Part shown: positions 8,802 through 18,815 of the stretch, in pieces
Layout: each line of letters opens with the position of its first letter
Position numbering within the stretch: position 1 is the first letter of the stretch
From: Pleurodeles waltl
Taxonomy: Eukaryota > Chordata > Amphibia > Caudata > Salamandridae
Direction of reading: 5' to 3'
DNA length: 64,000 nt
NCBI RefSeq assembly: GCF_031143425.1
Contig: NC_090437.1
Span: forward strand, 850,591,978-850,655,977
Made by a program: the position numbers and the translations under genes
The notes under the pieces: generated by a model
The model's database searches: none
Told to the model about the DNA's origin: nothing
Seen by the model: the letters and a program-made list of their open reading frames with translations, nothing else

Positions 8802-10895
8802 TGTTGGACTTTTTTGCTTATGCAGGGTCATCCCCAATCTTTTTGCCTCCTGCCTCCTATTTTTTCTGACTTGTTGCTGTTGGCTTTTGAACTCCGAGCA
8901 TTTTACCACTGCTAACCAGTGCTAAAGTGCATATGCTCTCTGTGTAAAATTGTATGTAATTGGTTTATCCATGATTGGCATATTTGATTTACTAGTAAGT
9001 CCCTAGTAAAGTGCACTAGAGGTACCAGGGCCTGTAAATCAAATGCTACTAGTGGGCCTGCAGCACTGGTTGTGCCACCCACATAAGTAGCTCTTTAATC
9101 ATGTCTCAGACCTGCCACTGCAGTGTCTGTGTGTGCAGTTTTAACTGTAAATTCGACTTGGCAAGTGTACCCACTTGCCAGGCCTAAACCTTTCCTTTTC
9201 TTACATGTCAGACACCCCTAAGGTAGGCCCTAGGTAGCCTCAAGGGCAGGGTGCAGTGTATGGTTAAGGTAGGACATATAGTAATGTGTTTTATTTGTCC
9301 TGACAGTGAAATATTGCTAACTTCGTTTTTCACTGTTGCAAGGCCTGTCCCTCTCATAGTTTAACATGGGGGCTACCTTTGAATCTGATTAAAGTGTAGA
9401 TTCCCTTTGGGAGCGGATGGACATGTGGAGTATGGGGTCTCTGAGCTCACAATTTAAAAATACATCTTTTAGTAAAGTTGATTTTAAGATTGTGTGTTTG
9501 AAAATGTCACTTTTAGAAAGTGGACATTTTCTTGCCTATACCATTTCTGTGACTCTGCCTGTTTGTGGATTCCCTGTCTGGGTCAGTTTGACAGTTGGGC
9601 TGGTTGCACCTCACACTAGACAGTGACACAAAGGCAGCTGGGGTGTAGCCTGCTTATCCTGATGAGCCATCTGTGCTAGGAGGGAGGGGAGGAGTGCTCA
9701 CTCACACCTGAAAGGGCTGTGCCTGCCCTCACACAATGCAGTCTCCAACCCCATGGTGAGTGTCTGGGGCCTGGCCTGGGCAAAGCAGGATTTCACATTC
9801 AAAAGAGACTTTACTTTGAAGTAGGCCTACTTCAAAGGAGAAATTGGGTATAAGAAGGGCACCCAAAACCACAGACTTTAGAAACACTTCTGGAACCAAG
9901 AGGAACCTCTGCCTGGAGAAGAGCTGAATAGCTGAGGAAGAAGAGCTGCCCTGCCCGTGACTGTGCTTTGTGGATCTATCCTGCAGTTGCTGCTTCTGCC
10001 AGAGTAAGAGGGCAAAGACTGGACTTTGTGTGCCTTCCATCTTGAGAAGAAATCTCCAAGGGCTTGATCTAGAGCTTGCCTCCTGTTGTTTGAAGTCTCA
10101 GGGACAGCAAAGACTTCTTTCTGCCGCACCTGGAGTCTCTGGAGAGACTCCTACTCTGCCCTGTGGAGCCCATCCAGTTCCTGGGACCCTGAAAGGAGAA
10201 GCTGGCAGCCTAAAGACAAGAAAATCCATGCACAGAGCGCTGTGCGGGGAAAAGATTGACGCAAATCCGATCTGCGGATGAAAAAAACGACGCACCGCCA
10301 GGCTCTGCAGCTGAGAAACGACGCTTGCAGGAAACGCGACCGAAAAATCAACGCACGGAGCAGGAGAAATGACGCGCAGCATCGCTGACGGAGGCTGGGA
10401 GATCACAACCTGCGCTGTGGGATTTTCGGATCATCGTGCGGTTGGATTTTTGACTCAAGTACCGCCGTGCGGAGTTATTTTTGACGTACACCCACCCGTG
10501 CTGGGTTATTTTTGACGCGCACCAAGTATATTTTCACTCTAGTAGCGCTAGTGTGTGTTTAAAACTACTTAAAGACTCTTTTTGCATTTTTATTGATAAC
10601 TTGACTTGTGTATGCTGGATTTTTGTCGTTTTGGTCTTGTTTTGTTTAGATAAATATTTCCTATTTTTCTAAACTGGTGTTGTGTCATTTTGTAGTGTTT
10701 TCATTAAGTTACTGTGTGTGTTGGTACAAATACTTTACACCTAGCACTCTGAAGTTCAGCCTACTGCTCTGCCAAGCTACCAAGGGGGTAAGCAGGGGTT
10801 AGCTGAGGGTGATTCTCTTTTACCCTGACAAGAGTGAGGGTCCTTGCTTGAACAGGGGGTAAACTGACTGTCATCCAAAAACCCAATTTCTAACA
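8802..10895 (+). repeat. LTR A of the composite element
   Basis: Begins TGTTGGACTTTTTTGCTTATG and ends CCCAATTTCTAACA. It is closely similar to LTR B over about 2.07 kb, with scattered substitutions and small indels. Around 10240-10530 it has a cluster of TGACGC/GACGCA-type motifs. Near its 3' end (about 10735-10800) it carries the conserved TTTACAC ... AAGCTACCAAGG module seen in every LTR family of this window. Confidence 0.85.
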
Positions 10896-10896
10896 T

Positions 10897-10916
10897 TGGT
10901 GATCAGCGGTTGGGAT
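10897..10916 (+). promoter_or_regulatory. Putative primer binding site after LTR A
   Basis: TGGTGATCAGCGGTTGGGAT lies one base after the LTR end and starts with TGG. It matches the equivalent site of the left-edge element closely. The tRNA primer is not identified. Confidence 0.55.
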
Positions 10917-11089
10917 TTGGACTTGTATTTGTACTTGACATACAGTGATTAAGTTTACACTACTGTTTTGAGTTCAGACCACTATGTGACCACATACTAC
11001 TTGTCTTGTGATTCTGCTTTTTGTTCACTGATGTCCTCCTGGAAATATTGCTAATATTTTTGGACTTCTGGTTGTGAAGCCTTTGCAGA

Positions 11090-12901
11090 ATGGAAGTCAA
11101 TTTCTGGCACCTATTTATGTATAAAAAGTGGCAGCTTAAAGCATTCTGCATGGAAAGGGGACTGGCTGCAAACAAGAAATCCAGAAGGGAGGATCTTGAG
11201 TCTGCCCTGTTTCAGTATGAGTTGAAACGTTGTTAGGCAACACCACCAAATGAGTCTGAGGAGGAGAACTACTCTGAGGAGGAGGACTACTCTGAGGAAG
11301 AGGGCAGTGGCCCTGAGGAGGGAACAGAAAGAGATGATTGGTTCTTAGCTCGAATCCGGAGTTTGGAAGAGCTAGAAGCAGAGCTTGAGAGGGCTGAGGA
11401 GAAGAGACCCTTAGTCCTGGAAAAAGAAAGGATTGCAGCTCAAGAGCTGAACTGTGAAAAGCTGAAGCTGGAAGCCATGAGGGCTGAGTCCAGTTCAGAT
11501 GGTGGCATCAAAAAGCTTGTATCCAGTACTGCTGAAGAAGTGCACATGCCCAGAGATGTGGTGCCCTACTTGAAGGAGGGAGTTAACACACACCAGGAGG
11601 TTCAGGGGTATGAGGTAGCTCCAGTGATGCACAGGGTCCCTGAGGTGGATTAGGGGACTGGCATGGGGAGTCATATTCTTACTGATGGGAGGGACACTCT
11701 ACTGACTCTAGGTGAGAGTGACAGGGAGAGGGGTTCCCCCCAGGTAGACGTCCTGGTTATGAATTGTGAAGACATCCCAGAAGAGTGTGGGTTGAGTGTC
11801 AGGGACAGTAAGGTGCTGTCTCACCGGTCTCAGGAGGGTGATGTGGGGTGCTTTTTCAAGGCTGAGTTACTGGATGGTTGGGTGAAGGGTACTTTGGTGA
11901 ATTCATGTGAGGGGCTGAGTGATGTAATTGCTGGAGAGCATATGTCTATTCCTTATTTTCCAGAGCTACGCCAACACCAGGCGGAGTGTGAGTACTCTGA
12001 CCCCAGGGAGCTTACAATGGAGGCAGACGTCTGGGTGAGTACCAGCGAGTCTGAAGAGGCATTTGGGGGTGCTCCTGAGAGGAGTGGTCTAGGTATTTCC
12101 CACCCAGGTGAGGTAGGGAAGGATTGTAGTGTCCCAGGTAGGTCCCAGTGTAGTGGGATGGGTGAGGGACCCCATGTCCAGTCTCAGAAGAGAGGGAATG
12201 GGGATGGGCTGAGGCCCTAGGTGCCCAAGATCCGGTCCCAGGTCCTGGAGAGTTCCATGAGGGAACTCCAGGAGGGAAGCCTAGCCTGTACCATAGGGCC
12301 ATCTGTTGAGGGAGACCCCACAGTGTCAGGAGAACTTGGAGGGGCAGCTGTAACCAGCGTCCCACCAGTTCTGGTGTCTGGCAGTACCACTCTTAGTGAG
12401 GGGGTTCAAAAGTCCAGACTGAGGGTTGAAAGGGTGATGCGGACCCCAGTGGAGAACCTAGAGGGTCAGGGGCCAGCTCTGAAAGCAGAGCCCCCCCCCA
12501 GGAATGACCTTGGTGAGACCATTTCTGGGTTGGGGGGAATCCAGACTCTGTCAGATGGGCAGAGGTCAGGAGACCTGCACCAGACAGACTTTTGTGTGGC
12601 CCTTGGGGACAGTGTGTCCCTTGAGGGGGGTGTGCCCCTCTGGAAGTCCTGGTGTGCCAGGTAGTGGTTCAACTGCAGGGTGGTGAATGGGTTGGATGAC
12701 CAGGTTCAGAGGGTAAATTCTGACCTGGTGTGGGGTAGGTATGCCCCCCAGGAAGTCCTGGGTTGCCAGGCGGTGGTCCAGTCTGTGGGTACAGACCCTG
12801 GATTGGAAGGCCAGGTTCAGGGTGTCCCCCCTGACCTAGTGGAAGGGGCTACTGCTAACAGTGCCCCTACCATGTTGTCTTCTGGGGGGGGGCACTCCTA
12901 G
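11090..12901 (+). pseudogene. Gag-like frame interrupted only by TAG codons
   Basis: From the ATG at 11090, one frame runs 604 codons and is interrupted by TAG at 11234, 11651, 12218 and 12662, ending in TAG at 12899. Its start (WQLKAFCMERGLAAN) resembles the SAP-like start of the gag ORF at 9-467. An acidic Glu/Ser stretch and a coiled-coil-like segment (SLEELEAELERAEEKRPLVL, about codons 90-120) follow. The remainder is Gly/Glu/Val-rich, with no zinc knuckle, protease or polymerase motif that I recognise. It is probably a decayed or degenerate gag of a non-autonomous element. The stop pattern is discussed in the findings. Confidence 0.5.
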
Positions 12902-13607
12902 TTGGGTGGTTCATGACCCCAGAAGAGAGGGGAGGGGGAGGGAAGCCTCACCCCTGGCCCTGGTCCAACCTGAAGGTACAAACCCCAGGTTGGAGGACCA
13001 GTTGCAGGTTAACAGCCCTGCACTGGTGGAAGAATTGTGCAGGACTGCTTCTACAAGCACCCTGACAATTTTTGACTCTGGGGGTGCTGCTCCTGGAGGG
13101 AGGGTACAGAGCCCCAGAGGGGAGCACCAGGGTCAGGTTGTCATCCCTGACCTGGTGGAAGGTGGAGTGGTCAAAGGGTGTCAGGCACCTGGGGCTACCT
13201 CCCCCCACTCTCCACAGTCACAGTGGTTGGAGAGGCCTGAGGTCAGGCTCTCATCCCTGACAGTTGTCAGGGGTCACTGTGGCTTGCTGCCCTGGTGGAC
13301 AGTGTTGCCCCTGGGGAGGGGGGGCGAGAGTCACACCCCGGGGGTGGAGTGGGCAACACCACTGTGTTGGCCCTGGTGGTACTATCTGCCCATTGGCATC
13401 TGTGAGCAAAGTAAAGTTAGGTGCTGCACAAATGGTATCTGCAGATGTGGAGAAGGGTTCCCACGGGTTAGCTTAGTGGGCCCTGAGAGTATGGACAGAG
13501 GGATCCAACTGGAGACAGGAAGGCGTAGAACTGGAACATGCCCCTGCTGTTGTGGGCCTGGGTCCTTGTTCTATCGCCCCAATCAGGGAAGTACATCAAG
13601 GTATTGA
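12861..13607 (+). pseudogene. Gly/Val/Pro-rich ORF continuing the internal region
   Basis: A 248-codon frame overlaps the end of the preceding frame and follows a run of seven G residues (about 12886-12892), a likely slippage site. It is composed of imperfect repeats with phrases such as LVEGG, PDLVEG and QLQVNSPALVEE, mirrored in the neighbouring frame at 12680-12901. I see no catalytic motif. It is best read as the frameshifted, repeat-derived 3' part of the internal region. Confidence 0.3.
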
Positions 13608-13642
13608 TTGTTCTCCCCTGGCTTTAGGCTGGTAGGGGATCG

Positions 13643-15710
13643 TGTTGGACTTTTTTGCTTATGCAGGGTCATCCCCAATCTTTTTGCCTCCTATTTTTTC
13701 TGACTTGTTGTGGTTGGCTTTTGAACTCTGGGCACTTTACCACTGCTAACCAGTGCTAAAGTGCATATGCTCTCTGTGTAAAATTGTATGTAATTGGTTT
13801 ATCCATGATTGGCATATTTGATTTACTAGTAAGTCCCTAGTAAAGTGCACTAGAGGTACCAGGGCCTGTAAATCAAATGATACTAGTGAGCCTGCCCCAC
13901 ATAAGTAGCTCTGTAATAATGTCTCAGACCTGCCACTGCAGTGTCTGTGTGTGCAGTTTTAACTGTAAATTCGACTTGACAAGTGTACCCACTTTCCAGG
14001 CATAAACCTTCCCTTTTCTTACACATCAGACACCCCTAAGGTAGGATCTAGGTAGCCTTAAGGGCAAGGTGCAGTGTATGGATAAGGTAGGACATATAGT
14101 AATGTGTTTTATATGTCCTGACAGTGAAATATTGCTAACTCCGTTTTTCACTGTTGCAAGGCCTGTCCCTCTCATAGGTTAAGATGGGGGCTACCTTTAA
14201 ATCTGATTAAAGTGTAGATTCCCTTTGGGAGCAGATGGACATGTGGAGTTTGGGGTCTCTGAGCTCACAATTTAAAAATACATCTTTTAGTAAAGTTGAT
14301 TTTAAGATTGTGTGTTTAAAAATGTCACTTTTAGAAAGTGGACATTTTCTTGCCTATACCATTTCTGTGACTCTGCCTGTTTGTGGATTTCCTGTCTGGG
14401 TCAGTTTGACAGTTAGGCTGGTTGCACCTCACACTAGACAGTGACACAAAGGGAGCTGGGGTGTAGCCTGCATATCCTGATGAGCCATCTGTGCTAGGAG
14501 GGAGGGGAGGAGTGGTCACTCACACCTGAAAGGGCTGTGCCTGCCCTCACACAATGCAGTCTCCAACCCTCTGGTGAGTGTCTGGGGCCTGGCCTGGGCA
14601 AGGCAGGATTTCACATTCAAAAGAGACTTTACTTTTAAGTAGGCCTACTTCAAAGGAGAAATTGGGTATAAGAAGGGCACCCAAAACCACAGACTTTAGA
14701 AACACTTCTGGAACCAAGAGGAACCTCTGCCTGGAGAAGAGCTGAATAGCTGAGGAAGAAGAGCTGCCTTGCCTGTGACTGTGCTTTGTGGAGCTATCCT
14801 GCCGTTGCTGCTTCTGCCAGAGTAAGAGGGCAAAGACTGGACTTTGTGTGCCTTCCATCTTGAGAAGAAATCTCCAAGGGCTTGATCTAGAGCTTGCCTC
14901 CTGTTGTTTGAAGTCTCAGGGACAGCAAAGACTTCTTTCTCCCCGCACCTGGAGTCTCTGGAGAGACTCCTACTTTGCCCTGTGGTGCCCATCCAGTTCC
15001 TGGGACCCTGAAAGGAGAAGCTGGCAGCCTAAAGACAAGAAAATCCACGCACAAAGCGATGTGCGGGGAAAAGATTGACGCAAATCCGATCTGTGGCTGA
15101 AAAAACAGACGCAGTGCCAGGCTCCGCAGCTGAGAAACGATGCTCGCAGGAAACACGACCGAAAAATAAACGCACGGAGCAGGAGAAATGACGCGCAGCA
15201 TCGCTGAGGCCGGGAGATCACAACCTGCGCTGCGGGATTTTCGGATCATCGTGCGGTTGGATTTTTGACTCAAGAACCACCGGGCAGAGTTATTTTTGAT
15301 GCACACCCACCCGTGCGGGGTTATTTTTGATGCGCACCAGGTACATTTTCACTCTAGTAGCGCTAGTGTGTGTTTAAAACTACTTAAAGACTCTTTTTGC
15401 ATTTTTATTGATAACTTGACTTGTGTATGCTGGATTTTTGTCATTTTGGTCTTGTTTTGTTTAGATAAATATTTCCTATTTTTCTAAACAGGTGTTGTGT
15501 CATTTTGTAGTGTTTTCATTAAGTTACTGTGTGTGTTGGTACAAATACTTTACACCTAGCACTCTGAAGTTAAGCCTACTGCTCTGCCAACCTACCAAGG
15601 GGGTAAGCAGGGGTTAGCTGAGGGTGATTCTCTTTTACCCTGACTAGAGTGAGGGTCCTTGCTTGAACAGGGGGTAACCTGACTGTCAACCAAAGACCCC
15701 ATTTCTAACA
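13643..15710 (+). repeat. LTR B of the composite element
   Basis: Starts TGTTGGACTTTTTTGCTTATG and ends CCCATTTCTAACA, followed directly by the target duplication CGCAT at 15711-15715. It is closely similar to LTR A, with a small deletion near 13690. The A-versus-B differences would give an insertion age once aligned. Confidence 0.85.
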
Positions 15711-16345
15711 CGCATCTGATGTGTTCCTTTGTGAGGCTCCTTTCTATATGGGTGGTCCTTCTTTAGGCATTGTAGACTTCCTTTTTTGGACCGTCTTTTA
15801 AGTGCACCCTTCCACTTTTTGTGGTGCTGGCAGGTGGTCCATGTGTGCCCCCAGGGGTTCTGTAAGAAAAAAAAATTCACATTTACAATATAATACACTG
15901 ACTATGAACTCTATCTGAGCCCGCCACCTGTAGGTCTATAGGGCGTTTATGGGGTTTTAGGGCTGTTAAGGTTGATACTTACATAGCGTTTACACACAAG
16001 CTTGTTTTGTTTATCTGTATGAGCTGCAACCTGTTACACTGTGGACCTTGTGTCTTGAACCTCTAGGATTTGTTGTAGAGCGCTGACTGCCATCTGTACT
16101 TCAGCGTCATATCCTGTAAAAAGTATACAAACATCAGAAAACATTATTAGAAATAAGCAAAATAACAGATAAGACAAGGTTGTTGAGGCTGGAGGTTGAC
16201 AAGGTTCTCTGCACTATAAAACTCTAGAAAGCTGTACCTTGCTGAAAGGCAACCATTTCTTCTGGGGTCCGCGTTAGCTCTTGGGGGCCCTGCGTACAGA
16301 AGAGACAGAATTGACTTTAGACCATACCTCATTTTGCTCCACATT
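15711..16345 (-). pseudogene. Upstream part of the Polinton-like block with splice-like signals
   Basis: Removing the composite element puts this stretch directly upstream of 8690 on the minus strand. An open stretch (NPWGHTWTTCQHHKKWKGAL and a basic tail) runs from about 15862 to the CGCAT site. Just before it on the minus strand is a run of nine T and CTTACAG, a textbook splice acceptor. A second acceptor-like TTTTTACAG lies at about 16115, with a GTAAGT donor at about 15980, but the intervening frames contain stops. The basic composition could suit a DNA-binding protein. The function is unknown and the exon model is tentative. Confidence 0.3.
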
Positions 16346-17015
16346 TTTTATAAACATCCATCTACCACTCACTTTAAATTAGATACTACTCTTTCATAAT
16401 ATACTGTTAAAATCAGAACAACGCAAACTGAAAAAGCAGCTGTTTCAGGAGACATTACTGCTAAGTAAAACAGACAAAATATAAACCCACAGGTCTCTAA
16501 TTACCAGGGCGTATTTTACACTAATGATTGTTAAACTACAATTGTGTATTTTGCACCAGAGTTCGCATGCAGACACCAAACCCCTCATGAATTTTCTTCC
16601 AGCAGCTGTTTTAAATGTATATCCTGTCTAGATCCTGCGCCATACTTACTTTTTCGGCTTAACAGATTCACTGCGCACATTACAGAAATATCACCAAATA
16701 CAGTAAGTATACAGAATAATATAACTTTAAGTCATTCTCCCTCACAACTGCAGTGCCTGAATTTATTATACACTAAGAACAGAGCTCTGACAGTGAGACA
16801 AACAAAAAACATCTAGCTCTTGTTTCTCTAAACATTGTGCATTGTTTATCAAAAGGCCACAGGATGGCGCCGCTGTGCAACATAAGGTATGGGACTCCAA
16901 ATACAAAGCAATATTTATATGGGTCCACAGCTTCCATAGCATGGTATTACTTTTGCAAAAAAAAGTGTCACTCATAATTGCTACATTGTCACAATAATAC
17001 AACATAACAGTTTAA
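16346..17015. other. AT-rich stretch without a supported gene
   Basis: Short ORFs only, with no family resemblance and no repeat copy elsewhere in the window. It separates the Polinton-like block from the AT microsatellite. Confidence 0.5.
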
Positions 17016-17171
<156 letters not shown>

Positions 17172-18734
17172 CAGGGAGTGCAGAATTATTAGGCAAATGA
17201 GTATTTTGACCACATCATCCTCTTTATGCATGTTGTCTTACTCCAAGCTGTATAGGCTCGAAAGCCTACTACCAATTAAGCATATTAGGTGATGTGCATC
17301 TCTGTAATGAGAAGGGGTGTGGTCTAATGACATCAACACCCTATATCAGGTGTGCATAATTATTAGGCAACTTCCTTTCCTTTGGCAAAATGGGTCAAAA
17401 GAAGGACTTGACAGGCTCAGAAAAGTCAAAAATAGTGAGATATCTTGCAGAGGGATGCAGCACTCTTAAAATTGCAAAGCTTCTGAAGCGTGATCATCGA
17501 ACAATCAAGCGTTTCATTCAAAATAGTCAACAGGGTCGCAAGAAGCGTGTGGAAAAACCAAGGCGCAAAATAACTGCCCATGAACTGAGAAAAGTCAAGC
17601 GTGCAGCTGCCACGATGCCACTTGCCACCAGTTTGCCCATATTTCAGAGCTGCAACATCACTGGAGTGCCCAAAAGCACAAGGTGTGCAATACTCAGAGA
17701 CATGGCCAAGGTAAGAAAGGCTGAAAGACGACCACCACTGAACAAGACACACAAGCTGAAACGTCAAGACTGGGCCAAGAAATATCTCAAGACTGATTTT
17801 TCTAAGGTTTTATGGACTGATGAAATGAGAGTGAGTCTTGATGGGCCAGATGGATGGGCCCGTGGCTGGATTGGTAAAGGGCAGAGAGCTCCAGTCCGAC
17901 TCAGACGCAAGCAAGGTGGAGGTGGAGTACTGGTTTGGTCTGGTATCATCAAAGATGAGCTTGTGGGGCCTTTTCGGGTTGAGGATGGGGTCAAGCTCAA
18001 CTCCCAGTCCTACTGCCAGTTCCTGGAAGACACCTTCTTCAAGCAGTGGTACAGGAAGAAGTCTGCATCCTTCAAGAAAAACATGATTTTCATGCAGGAC
18101 AATGCTCCATCACACGCGTCCAAGTACTCCACAGCGTGGCTGGCAAGAAAGGGTATAAATAAAGGAGATCTAATGACATGGCCTCCTTGTTCACCTGATC
18201 TGAACCCCATTGAGAACCTGTGGTCCATCATCAAATGTGAGATTTACAAGGAGGGAAAACAGTACACCTCTCTGAACAGTGTCTGGGAGGCTGTGGTTGC
18301 TGCTGCACGCAATGTTGATGGTGAACAGATCAAAACACTGACAGAATCCATGGATGGCAGGCTTTTGAGTGTCCTTGCAAAGAAAGGTGGTTATATTGGT
18401 CACTGATGTGTTTTTGTTTTGTTTTTGAATGTCAGAAATGTATATTTGTGAATGTTGAGATGTTATATTGGTTTCACTGGTAATAATAAATAATTGAAAT
18501 GGGTATATATTTGTTTTTTGTTAAGTTGCCTAATAATTATGCACAGTAATAGTCACCTGCACACACAGATATCCCACTAACATAGCTAAAACTAAAAACA
18601 AACTAAAAACTACTTCCAAAAATATTCAGCTTTGATATTAATTAGTTTTTTGGGTTCATAGAGAACATGGTTGTTGTTCAATAATAAAATTAATCCTCAA
18701 AAATACAACTTGCCTAATAATTCTGCACTCCCTG
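17172..18734 (+). mobile_element. Tc1/mariner transposon, DD37E type
   Basis: 1563 bp with perfect 25-bp outer inverted repeats (17172-17196 and 18710-18734, starting CAGGGAGTGC). Inner related repeats lie at 17351-17371 and 18525-18545, giving an IR/DR-like arrangement with about 180-bp arms. TA flanks both ends (17170-17171, 18735-18736), the target expected for this superfamily, although the insertion lies in a TA repeat. The full-length transposase ORF and identical outer repeats indicate a young insertion. Confidence 0.95.
17390..18406 (+). CDS. Tc1/mariner transposase, 338 aa, apparently intact
   Basis: The ORF begins ATG and has no break. Residues about 1-60 hold a helix-turn-helix (LTGSEKSKIVRYLAEGCSTL ... 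LLKRDHRTIKRFI), followed by a basic hinge and a second DNA-binding region. The catalytic triad is visible: D144 in LWTDEMRVSL, D237 in FMQDNAPSH and E275 in SPDLNPIENLW. That leaves 37 residues between the last two, so this is DD37E rather than the DD34E of classical Tc1. The glycine-rich box (RKQGGGGVLVW) is present. The enzyme would bind the repeats at 17172 and 18734 and move the element by cut-and-paste into TA. DD37E lineages (called TRT in fish and other vertebrates) are known; placing it there is my inference. Confidence 0.93.
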   Translation: MGQKKDLTGSEKSKIVRYLAEGCSTLKIAKLLKRDHRTIKRFIQNSQQGRKKRVEKPRRKITAHELRKVKRAAATMPLATSLPIFQSCNITGVPKSTRCAILRDMAKVRKAERRPPLNKTHKLKRQDWAKKYLKTDFSKVLWTDEMRVSLDGPDGWARGWIGKGQRAPVRLRRKQGGGGVLVWSGIIKDELVGPFRVEDGVKLNSQSYCQFLEDTFFKQWYRKKSASFKKNMIFMQDNAPSHASKYSTAWLARKGINKGDLMTWPPCSPDLNPIENLWSIIKCEIYKEGKQYTSLNSVWEAVVAAARNVDGEQIKTLTESMDGRLLSVLAKKGGYIGH

Positions 18735-18815
18735 TATATATATATATATATATATATATAGCTACACACACACACATACATACACATACATACATACACA
18801 CGCAGACACACAAAA
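18735..18815. repeat. AT/CA microsatellite, right half
   Basis: TA repeats up to about 18760, then CA and TACA repeats. It continues the repeat interrupted by the Tc1/mariner insertion. Confidence 0.85.

Larger units (their letters stand above)
8696..15710 (+). mobile_element. Composite LTR retrotransposon with three LTR copies, non-autonomous
   Basis: Order: truncated LTR start (8696-8723), a copy of the internal 3' end (8724-8801), LTR A (8802-10895), internal region (10896-13642), LTR B (13643-15710). The whole is flanked by CGCAT. The internal region is only about 2.7 kb, has a gag-like frame but no recognisable reverse transcriptase, RNase H or integrase, so it needs enzymes from another element. 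The first LTR-internal unit has been reduced to about 106 bp by a deletion joining two GGGTC sites. Confidence 0.85.
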
